Shown here: piece after piece, positions 6,695-14,229 of the stretch
How the letters are laid out: every line of letters starts with the position of its first letter
Position numbering within the stretch: the stretch's first letter is position 1
NCBI GenBank assembly: GCA_017628435.1
Contig: JAGBZE010000232.1
Span: 1 to 18,708, forward strand
Length of the DNA: 18,708 nucleotides
Direction of reading: 5' to 3'
Source of the DNA: Akkermansia sp.
GTDB lineage: Bacteria > Verrucomicrobiota > Verrucomicrobiia > Verrucomicrobiales > Akkermansiaceae
The notes under the pieces: generated by a model
The model's input: only the letters and a program-made list of their open reading frames with translations
What the model was told of the DNA's origin: nothing
Databases searched by the model: none
Position numbers and translations under genes: made by a program

Positions 6695-6995
6695 TTTGTG
6701 GGGCAGGCGAAGCCTGCGGAATTTTGAGCCCACGAAGTGGGTGAAAGATAGAAGGCCGGGGTAAGAGCGCGTTAGCGCTCGCTGCCCCGGCTAGGCTAAA
6801 AAAGTTTCAGAGCCCGCGGAGCGGGTGACAGAGCGGTGGCTTAACTTGTTGCGACTGTTCTGTCACCCGCTCCGCGGGCTCCGTCATGTTTTGTTTGTTA
6901 GCAGGGGCTGCGCCCGCTGACGCGGGCTTACCCCTGCCTCTCCTCTATAGCCCCTCCGGGGCATAAAGTTCCGCAGGCTTCGCCTGCCCGACAAA
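6695..6995. repeat. Composite palindromic intergenic element 2 (well preserved)
   Basis: This 301-bp element is a mirror-image array of small hairpins. Left arm: A (6703-6708 with 6712-6717, loop GAA), B (6729-6733 with 6737-6741, loop GAA), C (nested: outer 6755-6761 with 6785-6791, inner 6765-6770 with 6775-6780, loop GTTA), D (6813-6817 with 6821-6825, loop GGA). After a 26-nt centre (6833-6858) come D' (6866-6870 with 6874-6878), C' (outer 6901-6907 with 6931-6937, inner 6912-6917 with 6922-6927), B' (6950-6954 with 6958-6962) and A'. The outer arms 6695-6721 and 6969-6995 are complementary at 26 of 27 bases, and 6810-6832 is an exact complement of 6859-6881 over 23 bases. B/B' and C/C' differ in stem sequence but keep their pairing. 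No gene lies within it. It is probably a mobile REP/MITE-like unit or a strand-symmetric structured RNA. Confidence 0.85.
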
Positions 6996-7082
6996 CTCCC
7001 ATTTGGCGCAGCATTCCTTGGGACACATGTGCTTCTAAACACATTCAAAATCCAGGATTCAGAATTCTACATGCAAGAAAAT

Positions 7083-7109
7083 CCCCCGGTTTCTCGACGA
7101 AACCGGGGG
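7083..7109 (-). terminator. Terminator after sialidase 1
   Basis: A perfect 10-bp stem, CCCCCGGTTT (7083-7092) with AAACCGGGGG (7100-7109), has a 7-nt loop. On the minus strand it is followed by ATTTTCTT. It lies 27 nt past the stop codon of the sialidase. Confidence 0.85.
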
Positions 7110-7136
7110 CGGAAGGGAGAAACTGGTAAGCGCGGG

Positions 7137-9152
7137 TTACTTGGCATTCACCACTTCATCCATCGGGAGGATGATGAAGCCGATGCCGCGGTTGCCGTTC
7201 TTGCTATTGGTGTGGCAGGTTTCGTAGATAATACCCACGTGATCCTCATCCACCATGGCCTGGCAGGAGTAGCCCATGCAGCGGCGGGCATCATACAGCA
7301 GGCCTTCGTTCCAGGTCTTGCCGTCATCGCGGGAGGTACGCACCGTCATGAAGCTGCGGGGGTATACCTTCGGGTTGCTGAACAGCAGCAGCTTGCCATG
7401 CTTGGCAGAATCCACCGAGATGATGGAACCCTGGCAGGTGGGTTCCACAAGGTCCTTGCAGTTCGTCTCATGAGCCTGCCAGGTTTTGCCCAGGTCCTTG
7501 GTCACGTATACCACGCGGCGGCCAGCCCAGGTCTCATTGCGGCAGTTAATCATGATGGAACCATCCTGAAGCTCAACCACCTGGCACTCAGAGGTCTTGT
7601 GCGGCACGCCGGTGCCGTAGACCCAGTTCTTACCACCGTCTGTGGAGTAGCAGATGGTGCTCATGCAGTTCGGGTTGGCGCCGCGCTGCCAGATCTGGGC
7701 GGGGAATACGATAACCCCCTTACTGGTCACGATACCGTTACCGGGGCCGGCCAGAATGGTGGTCCATTCTGCCTTCTTAATCTGGCGGGTGGGGTTCACA
7801 TAATCTTTGCACCAGGTCTTGCCATCATCATCGGAGTACACCATACCCCACTGGCCGGTCTTATCCTTATCAAAACCGGTCTGGGACACACCCAGGGAAG
7901 CACCACCGCTGAAGTGACACACCAGGGACTGCATCCAGATACGGCCATTGGCGGGATCCTGCAGAATGCAGGGGTCGCCACAGCCATTGTTGTAGCCAGG
8001 GCCGGCATCCATGCTCACCTCGGGCATGGTCCAGGTCTGACCACCGTCTGTGGAGCGCACAGTGGCCACATCAATATCGGCGCAGAGGTCGCCCTCGTGG
8101 TTATAGCGGGCATCGAAGCAGGCCACCAAGGTACCAGCCGTTGTCCGGATGATACCGGGAATACGGAAAGCCACGCAGTGACGCGGAGCAGCACCGTTGG
8201 GCTGGTTGCCCACGTTATCACCGGGGAAGGAAAGCATGGTGCCCACGCGCTGAGTCACGGGAGCCTGCTCAGGGCTGTATTCCTTGCCATCGATGGTAAT
8301 CTTCACATCGCTGAAGCTGATGGTGGAGCCCACAGGTGCGCCACCGGCTGGCTGCACATCCAGCCAAAGGTGGTTGACTCCGCCGTCCAGCACACCCTTG
8401 GTGAGAATCTGCACAGAACCATCTGCCAGCGGCACGCCGGTGCCATAAGCCTTGCCATTGCGGAGCTCCAGACCAGCGGAATCGCCGCTGCGCAGGGTCA
8501 CACTGGCCACGCGGGCGGGGTCAGAAACCTTCAGACTCACCTTGCCCACGGCCTTGGGATTCTCGGCGCCCTCGCTCTCCACATCCAGAGCCAGCACGGG
8601 GTTATAGGTAGCACGCTTCATGATGGGGAACACACCCGGGTCACGGAAACCTACCTTCTTGATGCTCATGGGTCCCACCATGAGGGTCAGGTCATCCAGC
8701 AGCACACCACCACCCACAGCGGCATCAGCATCAAAACGCACAGCTGTAGTGCCGGCCGGCATCGTCCACTTCAGCAGCTGGTTATAGCCGCCCACATTGG
8801 CTTTATCCACCTTCAGCACTTCCTTCTCACCAGCAGGGGTGACAGCAATCACACGCAGGCAGAAGGGAGAACGGGAAGTCCAGCGCTCCATCCAGCACTG
8901 CCCTTGGGCATCCACCTGCAAAGGCTTGCTCAGCAACACCGTGGCAGCATGCTTCTCACCGCCCAGCAGGCGAAGCGCCTGAGCGCTGTTACGGCCATGA
9001 CCACGGTTAATCTCCGCATGTCCAGTCTGTGCCGTCAGCGTGCCATACACACAGGGATGGCTGGTGAAGGCACCTGCCGGCAGCTTTTCGAACTGTTCCG
9101 TGGCGCCTGCAATGCCACACAACAATATGCCGAATAAAGGTCTCATGTACAT
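7137..9152 (-). CDS. Secreted GH33 exo-alpha-sialidase, paralogue 1
   Basis: This 671-residue enzyme should cleave terminal sialic acid from glycoconjugates outside the cytoplasm. From the ATG at 9152 it opens with a signal peptide (RPLFGILLCGIAGA) followed, as in both paralogues, by a xxFE motif at the mature start. Residues to about 300 form beta-rich accessory domains; the part with NHLWLDVQP resembles the BNR-associated sialidase N-terminal domain. The propeller follows: FRIP 329-332 (R330), acid/base candidate D355, Asp-boxes STDGGQTW (367), YSDDDGKTW (439), YSTDGGKNW (502), a weaker one at 550 and TSRDDGKTW (606), nucleophile-assisting E522, R538 and R599 completing the Arg triad, and Tyr nucleophile Y628 in GYSC. 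Spacing agrees with characterised bacterial sialidases. Unlike its two paralogues it has no Lys-rich tail. An upstream ATG at 9278 would remove the signal peptide from the N-terminus and is rejected. Confidence 0.92.
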   Translation of the reverse strand: MYMRPLFGILLCGIAGATEQFEKLPAGAFTSHPCVYGTLTAQTGHAEINRGHGRNSAQALRLLGGEKHAATVLLSKPLQVDAQGQCWMERWTSRSPFCLRVIAVTPAGEKEVLKVDKANVGGYNQLLKWTMPAGTTAVRFDADAAVGGGVLLDDLTLMVGPMSIKKVGFRDPGVFPIMKRATYNPVLALDVESEGAENPKAVGKVSLKVSDPARVASVTLRSGDSAGLELRNGKAYGTGVPLADGSVQILTKGVLDGGVNHLWLDVQPAGGAPVGSTISFSDVKITIDGKEYSPEQAPVTQRVGTMLSFPGDNVGNQPNGAAPRHCVAFRIPGIIRTTAGTLVACFDARYNHEGDLCADIDVATVRSTDGGQTWTMPEVSMDAGPGYNNGCGDPCILQDPANGRIWMQSLVCHFSGGASLGVSQTGFDKDKTGQWGMVYSDDDGKTWCKDYVNPTRQIKKAEWTTILAGPGNGIVTSKGVIVFPAQIWQRGANPNCMSTICYSTDGGKNWVYGTGVPHKTSECQVVELQDGSIMINCRNETWAGRRVVYVTKDLGKTWQAHETNCKDLVEPTCQGSIISVDSAKHGKLLLFSNPKVYPRSFMTVRTSRDDGKTWNEGLLYDARRCMGYSCQAMVDEDHVGIIYETCHTNSKNGNRGIGFIILPMDEVVNAK

Positions 9153-9158
9153 GCTTTC

Positions 9159-9187
9159 TCTATACCATACTACGGCGGTGAAAACAA
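9159..9187 (-). promoter_or_regulatory. Leaderless-type promoter of sialidase 1
   Basis: On the minus strand TTGTTT (9182-9187), a 17-bp spacer, then TATAGA (9159-9164). The -10 box ends 6 nt before the ATG at 9152, so the message would begin at the start codon. Confidence 0.6.
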
Positions 9188-9234
9188 GAAAAATCGGATA
9201 GATTTTGCGCGCCCCGTTGGTGACGTACCCCCCC

Positions 9235-9263
9235 AAAAAAAAGCGGCCCTGAATCCGGGCCGC
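9235..9263 (-). terminator. Terminator after sialidase 2
   Basis: A 7-bp GC-rich stem, GCGGCCC (9243-9249) with GGGCCGC (9257-9263), has a 7-nt loop and is followed on the minus strand by eight consecutive T (complement of 9235-9242). It lies 15 nt past the sialidase 2 stop. Confidence 0.92.
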
Positions 9264-9277
9264 CCTGAAAAGCACCA

Positions 9278-11392
9278 TTACCTGGCAGATTTCTTCTTTT
9301 TCTTACCCTTAGAGGATTTCTTATCCTTCTTCTTAGTCTTACCGCCCTTCTTGTCGGCCTTGCCAGGCTTGGCAGCCTTGACCTCAGCAGCCTCACCGGT
9401 CACAATCGTTTTGAGCGGCAGACGCAGGAAGCCGATACCACGGTAATTCGTATCACCATTCGTGTGGCAGGTTTCATAAATCACGCCTACATGGTCAGGG
9501 TCTGTAAGAGCCAGGCAGGAATAACCCATGCAGCCACGGGCATCATACAGCAGCCCCTCGCTCCATGTCTTGCCATCATCGCGCGAGGCACGCACGCTCA
9601 TGTTACTACGGCCATGAATCCAAGGGTTCGAGAAAAGCAGCAGGCGACCATACTTCTCTGTTTCCACTGCAACAAGGGAAGCCTGACAGGTCGGATCATT
9701 GAGCGTTTTGGTATTCGTCTCGTGCTCTGTCCATGTTTCACCCATATCATTGGTCACAAACACATAGCGCTTGCCACCATAGTTCTCATTACGGCAGTTC
9801 AGCATGAGAGAGCCATCCGAAAGCTCCACCACCTGGCACTCCGAAGTCTTGGCAGGCACACCTTCACTCATCTTCCAGGTCTTGCCGCCATCCATGGAGT
9901 AGCAGATGCAGCTGCGGCACACCGGGTTAGCACCGTTCTGCCAGATCTGGGCGGGGAAGACGATATAGCCCTTGGTGGTGCAGATACCATTGCCGGGACC
10001 GGCGAGAATGAGGGTCCATTCATCCTTCTTGACCTGCTCGGTCACGTTCATGATTTTGCTCCAGGTCTTGCCATCGTCATCGGAGTAAACCATTTCCCAC
10101 TGGCCGGTGCGGGCGGGGTCTGTGCCCGTGCCGGAAGCATTGATGGCGCGTGCACCGGGAGCAAAGTGGCAGGCCAGAGCCTGCATCCAGATGCGGCCCT
10201 TCTTATCCTGCAGGATGCAGGGGTCGCCGCAGCCATTGGCCATGCCGGGACCGGAGTCCATGTTCACATACGGCATGGTCCAGGTCTGACCGCCATCTGT
10301 GGAGCGCACAGCGGCCACATCAATGTCGCGGCAAAGGTCCACTTCGTTATCATAGCGGGCATCAAACACACCGATGAGGGACCCCTTGCTGGTGCGGACG
10401 AGACCGGGAATACGGAAGGCTGCACAATCACGGGCGTCGCCCTCCTTCTGATCCACCTTATCGCCTGGGAAAGCCAGCATGATACCAATGCGCTGCGTCA
10501 CCGGTTCCATTTCTGGTTCTATCTGCTTACCATCAACACTTATCTTCAGACCATTGAGGCTGAAGGTGGAGCCGATGATGGATTTCTCCGAAGGGGTAAC
10601 ATCCAGCCAGAGCGTATTGTCACCACCATCCAGCTCCTGGGTAGATTTAATCACCACCTTACCATCCGCGCCGGGTGCAGCAGAGCCATATTCCACACTG
10701 TTCTTGAAATCCATGCCGTTGGCACTACCACTGCGCAGGGTCACTTTGTCCACCTGCTCAGGCTTATCCACTGTCACCTCCAGGCGGTCTACCACCAGCG
10801 GATCCTCTGCACCTTCAGTCTGCACGGCAATCTTGACCACCGGATTGAACTTGGCGCGCTTCATGACCGGCCACACACCCGGGTTATGAACCTTCACCTC
10901 ACCCATCTTCATCTTGCCAATCATGAGCATAAAATCATCAATCAGCACGCCAGAGGCATCGGGTGTATCAGCCACCATGCGGAGAGCCTTGGTACCCTTG
11001 GGCAGCACCAACTCAATCTTATGATTAAAGCCGCCGGAACCAAGTCCCTTGATTTCCTTAATCTCATTCTCTCCGGAACCGGTTACTGCCATCACCTTCA
11101 CACAGAACGGGTCTTTCTTCGTCCAGCGTTCCAGCCAGAAAGTGCTGCGAGTCTCCTTCTCCATAGGGGAGGCAAACTGCAGGGTAAGACTGCGCTGTGT
11201 GCCACCCATGATACGCAGGGACTTGCTGCCCGTGCGGCCTTTTTTGTAGATTTCTGCATGCCCCGCTGCAGCACTCAGCTGACCGTATTCTGTGGAGCCC
11301 GAGGTAAGCGCCCCGAAAGGAAGCGCCTCAAAGCTCTCAACCCCCAGGGCAGCTCCTGCTGCAAGCAAAGAGAAAAGGAATGACTTATACAT
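9278..11392 (-). CDS. Secreted GH33 exo-alpha-sialidase, paralogue 2, Lys-rich tail
   Basis: This 704-residue sialidase parallels its neighbours. From the ATG at 11392 it has a signal peptide (MYKSFLFSLLAAGAALG, mature start near VESFE), beta-rich accessory domains to about 300, then a six-bladed propeller: FRIP 326-329 (R327), acid/base candidate D352, Asp-boxes STDGGQTW (364), YSDDDGKTW (437), YSMDGGKTW (498), one at 546 and ASRDDGKTW (602), E519, R534 and R595 of the Arg triad, and nucleophile Y624 in GYSCLAL. All catalytic residues expected of GH33 are present. The last 32 residues (673-704) contain 16 Lys, an unusual basic tail. The gene has its own promoter and terminator, so it is not obligately co-transcribed with sialidase 3. 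An in-frame ATG at 11416 lies upstream of the -10 box and is not used in my call. Confidence 0.92.
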   Translation of the reverse strand: MYKSFLFSLLAAGAALGVESFEALPFGALTSGSTEYGQLSAAAGHAEIYKKGRTGSKSLRIMGGTQRSLTLQFASPMEKETRSTFWLERWTKKDPFCVKVMAVTGSGENEIKEIKGLGSGGFNHKIELVLPKGTKALRMVADTPDASGVLIDDFMLMIGKMKMGEVKVHNPGVWPVMKRAKFNPVVKIAVQTEGAEDPLVVDRLEVTVDKPEQVDKVTLRSGSANGMDFKNSVEYGSAAPGADGKVVIKSTQELDGGDNTLWLDVTPSEKSIIGSTFSLNGLKISVDGKQIEPEMEPVTQRIGIMLAFPGDKVDQKEGDARDCAAFRIPGLVRTSKGSLIGVFDARYDNEVDLCRDIDVAAVRSTDGGQTWTMPYVNMDSGPGMANGCGDPCILQDKKGRIWMQALACHFAPGARAINASGTGTDPARTGQWEMVYSDDDGKTWSKIMNVTEQVKKDEWTLILAGPGNGICTTKGYIVFPAQIWQNGANPVCRSCICYSMDGGKTWKMSEGVPAKTSECQVVELSDGSLMLNCRNENYGGKRYVFVTNDMGETWTEHETNTKTLNDPTCQASLVAVETEKYGRLLLFSNPWIHGRSNMSVRASRDDGKTWSEGLLYDARGCMGYSCLALTDPDHVGVIYETCHTNGDTNYRGIGFLRLPLKTIVTGEAAEVKAAKPGKADKKGGKTKKKDKKSSKGKKKKKSAR

Positions 11393-11399
11393 GCTGCAG

Positions 11400-11428
11400 A
11401 GCATAGCACAACACACCGCCTGTTACAA
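11400..11428 (-). promoter_or_regulatory. Leaderless-type promoter of sialidase 2
   Basis: On the minus strand TTGTAA (11423-11428), a 17-bp spacer, then TATGCT (11400-11405). The -10 ends 7 nt before the ATG at 11392. The -35 abuts the T-tract of the preceding terminator. Confidence 0.6.
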
Positions 11429-11429
11429 G

Positions 11430-11462
11430 AAAAAACAGACGGCCCTCCAGCGAACCGTCTGT
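11430..11462 (-). terminator. Terminator after sialidase 3
   Basis: An 8-bp stem, ACAGACGG (11435-11442) with CCGTCTGT (11455-11462), carries a 12-nt loop and is followed on the minus strand by a six-T run. It lies 22 nt past the sialidase 3 stop. Confidence 0.88.
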
Positions 11463-11484
11463 CTTCTCAGCATCTTCAAACTAG

Positions 11485-13611
11485 TTACTTTTTCTTCTTC
11501 TTCTTTTTCTTGCCTTTCTTGGCCTTCTTTCCGGCATCATCAGAAGTGGCATCCTCTGCCGTCTCCTTACCGGACTTCTTGCCCACCTTGGCATCCACAT
11601 CCTTGCCGGTCATGATGGATTCAATGGGTATACGGATAAAGCCGATACCACGAGCACCATTCTTACCGTTGGTGTGGCAGGTTTCGTAGATGATACCCAC
11701 ATTATCGGGGTCAGTCATAGCCATGCAGGAATAACCCATGCAGCGGCGCTTATCGTACATGATACCTTCATTCCATGTCTTACCATCATCCTGAGAGGCA
11801 CGCACAATCATGAGCGCACGCGGATACACCTGCGGGTTGGAGAAAAGGAGCAGTCGCCCGTACTTCCTGGTCTGCACAGCCACAAAACCACCCTGGCAGG
11901 GCTGCGGGGACGGCTCATTCAGGCCGCTACGGTTCGTTTCATGCGGTTCCCATGTTTCACCCATATCCTTGGTAACATAGATGACACGCTTGCCACCACC
12001 GGCCTCATTACGGCAGTTAATCATGATAGAACCATCCAGCAGTTCTACAATCTGGCACTCAGATGAAGCGCAGGGCAAACCCGTGCCCATCTTCCAGGTC
12101 TTGCCATTGTCCTTGGAATAGCAGATAGTACTGCGGCAACGGGGATTAGAACCGTTCTGCCAGATCTGAGCTGGGAACACGATGTAACCCTTCTTCGTGC
12201 AGATACCATTGCCCGGGCCGGCCAGAATACAGGTCCATTCATCTTTCTTCACCTGCTCGGTCACGTTCATGTATTCCTTGCACCAGGTCTTGCCATCGTT
12301 ATCGGAATACACCAGCCCCCACTGGCCCGTCTCATTCTTGTCAAAGCCGGTCTTGGAAACATTCAGTGAGGCACCACCACCGAAATGGCATACCAGAGCC
12401 TGAATCCAGATACGGCCCTTTTTATCCTGCAGAATGCAGGGGTCACCGCAGCCATTGGTGCCACCAGGACCAGCGTCCATACTGACCTCCGGGAGCGTCC
12501 AGGTCTGACCACCGTCGGTGGAGCGCACCGTGGCCACGTCGATATCAGCGCAAAGGTCACCTTCGTGGCCGTAGCGGGCATCAAAGCAACCGATGAGTGT
12601 ACCCTTCTCCGTGCGGATAAGGCCGGGAATGCGGAACGCCGTGCAGGCACGGGGGTCAGCCTTATCCGGCTGGTTGCCCACGGCTTCACCAGGCATAGCC
12701 AGCATCACGCCCACGCGCTGGCTCACCGGCTCCATCTCCGGGGTATAATCCTTGCCATCCACTGTCACCTTGACCCCCTTCACCGTTACGAGGGAACCCA
12801 CCACAGCCTTGGCCGCGGGCTCTACATCCAGCCAGAGGTAATTCTCACCACCCTGGAGCGGCTCCGTGCAGCGAATGGTCACCTTACCCTCTGCATCAGG
12901 CTTGGCAGAACCATATTCAATACTGTCCTTGAACTCCATGCCCTTGATATCACCACTGCGCAGAGTAATATTGGCAACATGGCGCGGGTTATTCACCGTG
13001 AAGCTTACTTTGTCTACCTTCTTGGGATTATCGACACCCTCTGTCTGCACATCCAGCGCCAGCACAGGGTTATGCAGAGCGCGCTTCATGATGGGGTACG
13101 GCCCTGGATTCACAACCTCCACGCCCTTTACCTTCATGGGGCCCGATACCACCAGCAGGTCATCCACAAAAATACCTGTATTTTCCGGCGTTTCAGAGGT
13201 AATCTTCAGCGCTGTGGTGCCGGCGGGCATCGTACCCTCCACCTTGGTGGGGAATCCGCCACCAGTGGGTGCCTTGTCCAGCGTCGCCACAATTTCCTCA
13301 CCGCTGCCGGTAATAGCCACTACGCTTACATTGAAAGGATCACGGCCCGTCCAGCGCTCTACCCAGAAACTAAACTTCGAGGCCTTGTTCGGCACAGATT
13401 TTAACGTTATCGTGGCCGAACTGGTGCCGCCCATAAGCCGCAGCGAGCGAACACCGCTGTGGGCCTTATCCACAATTTCCGCTTTATCCGCGCTCAGTTT
13501 ACCATACTCCGTGCTGCCGCTGGTCACAGCGCCAAGCTCAAACTTCTCAAAATCTTCTGCACCGAAAGCCAACCCGCAGGCCAGCAGGGCGCACATGTAT
13601 TTCCGCATCAT
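11485..13611 (-). CDS. Secreted GH33 exo-alpha-sialidase, paralogue 3, poly-Lys tail
   Basis: This 708-residue enzyme is the first sialidase gene of the array in transcription order. It has a signal peptide (MMRKYMCALLACGLAFG, mature start near AEDFE), beta-rich accessory regions to about 300 including NYLWLDVEP, then the propeller: FRIP 326-329 (R327), acid/base candidate D352, Asp-boxes STDGGQTW (364), YSDNDGKTW (435), YSKDNGKTW (498), one at 546 and ASQDDGKTW (605), E518, Arg triad members R534 and R598, and Y627 in GYSCM. The tail is acidic (TAEDATSDDAG) and then strongly basic, with 12 Lys in the last 14 residues, encoded by a low-complexity AAG/AAA tract. A lipobox-like LLAC is seen, but the paralogues lack it, so signal peptidase I is more likely. 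Two adjacent ATGs exist; the one at 13611 fits the promoter better. Confidence 0.92.
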   Translation of the reverse strand: MMRKYMCALLACGLAFGAEDFEKFELGAVTSGSTEYGKLSADKAEIVDKAHSGVRSLRLMGGTSSATITLKSVPNKASKFSFWVERWTGRDPFNVSVVAITGSGEEIVATLDKAPTGGGFPTKVEGTMPAGTTALKITSETPENTGIFVDDLLVVSGPMKVKGVEVVNPGPYPIMKRALHNPVLALDVQTEGVDNPKKVDKVSFTVNNPRHVANITLRSGDIKGMEFKDSIEYGSAKPDAEGKVTIRCTEPLQGGENYLWLDVEPAAKAVVGSLVTVKGVKVTVDGKDYTPEMEPVSQRVGVMLAMPGEAVGNQPDKADPRACTAFRIPGLIRTEKGTLIGCFDARYGHEGDLCADIDVATVRSTDGGQTWTLPEVSMDAGPGGTNGCGDPCILQDKKGRIWIQALVCHFGGGASLNVSKTGFDKNETGQWGLVYSDNDGKTWCKEYMNVTEQVKKDEWTCILAGPGNGICTKKGYIVFPAQIWQNGSNPRCRSTICYSKDNGKTWKMGTGLPCASSECQIVELLDGSIMINCRNEAGGGKRVIYVTKDMGETWEPHETNRSGLNEPSPQPCQGGFVAVQTRKYGRLLLFSNPQVYPRALMIVRASQDDGKTWNEGIMYDKRRCMGYSCMAMTDPDNVGIIYETCHTNGKNGARGIGFIRIPIESIMTGKDVDAKVGKKSGKETAEDATSDDAGKKAKKGKKKKKKKK

Positions 13612-13617
13612 GCGCGC

Positions 13618-13646
13618 ATCCTACCATATACATGGCGGGCATGCAA
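13618..13646 (-). promoter_or_regulatory. Leaderless-type promoter of sialidase 3
   Basis: On the minus strand TTGCAT (13641-13646), a 17-bp spacer, then TAGGAT (13618-13623). The -10 ends 6 nt before the ATG at 13611. It sits in the short gap after the PTS IIA-domain gene. Confidence 0.5.
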
Positions 13647-13659
13647 GCTACAAATAAAC

Positions 13660-14118
13660 CTAAAGCGCTAAAAGCTCACGCAGAGACGCAGCCAGTGTAT
13701 CTGCCGGCATGTTCACCATTTCATCCTCGGTAAGCCCGCTCTTCTGCCGCCAGCGTACAATACGGCTGAGCAGCTGCAAGTGCCATTCCGGGCATTCCTC
13801 GGGCACTACCACCAGGAACACCAGGCGGGCCGGGCAGCCCTGCCAGTCCACCCCGGCGGTGCTGCGGGCAATATACACAGCCGGCTGGGAGATTTCGAAC
13901 ACGCGGGCATGGGGAATAGCCAGGCCATAGCCCAGATAGGTGCTGTCCTGCGCCTCGCGGTCCAGGGCGGTATTCACCAGCGTGCGCTTGCGCCAGCCGG
14001 TAAGGCCGGCAAGTTCACCGGCAAGGAGACGAACCAGCTCCACATGGCTCTGCCCGGCAGGCAGTTCTTCCTCCCGCACCCACACCAGTGTTTCATTATT
14101 CAGTTCGCCATCAAACAT
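13660..14118 (-). CDS. PTS EIIA-type domain protein (fructose/mannitol/Ntr class)
   Basis: This 152-residue cytosolic protein matches the EIIA domain of the fructose-mannitol/nitrogen PTS class. The phospho-acceptor motif GLAIPHARV carries H70, and a second His in the WHLQLL segment (H113) is where the family has its supporting helix. No EIIB, EIIC, HPr or EI gene lies nearby, so a regulatory rather than a transport role is likely; this is inference. I chose the ATG at 14118 because it gives normal family length and sits 10 nt past a good -10 box. A TTG at 14169 in the same frame would add 17 residues and overlap the promoter. It follows the tubulin-like gene and precedes the sialidase array on the same strand, 48 nt before the sialidase 3 ATG, with no visible terminator between. 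Confidence 0.85.
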   Translation of the reverse strand: MFDGELNNETLVWVREEELPAGQSHVELVRLLAGELAGLTGWRKRTLVNTALDREAQDSTYLGYGLAIPHARVFEISQPAVYIARSTAGVDWQGCPARLVFLVVVPEECPEWHLQLLSRIVRWRQKSGLTEDEMVNMPADTLAASLRELLAL

Positions 14119-14128
14119 AACGCAAATG

Positions 14129-14157
14129 GGTATATCACCCCGCTCTCCGGATAGCAA
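14129..14157 (-). promoter_or_regulatory. Predicted promoter of the EIIA-domain gene
   Basis: On the minus strand TTGCTA (14152-14157), a 17-bp spacer, then TATACC (14129-14134) with a TGA before it (extended -10). Transcription would start 2-4 nt before the ATG at 14118, almost leaderless. Confidence 0.5.
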
Positions 14158-14229
14158 GCAGGAAAACAAATGATGACATATTCAGCACACTGATGCAAAA
14201 AATGTTAGATAAGCAATCCAGGGGCTGCA

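Noticed and set aside
6810..6881. Simple bidirectional terminator for the flanking genes
   Set aside because: The nitroreductase is transcribed away from it and sialidase 1 already has its own terminator at 7083-7109; the ordered extra modules on both sides are not explained by termination.
6695..6995. CRISPR array
   Set aside because: The repeats are inverted hairpins of differing sequence without regular spacers, and no cas gene is present.
7029..11383. Long plus-strand open frames opposite sialidases 1 and 2
   Set aside because: They mirror the paralogous sialidase genes, show the same artefactual His/Gly/Ala-rich composition in each copy, and have no credible start context.
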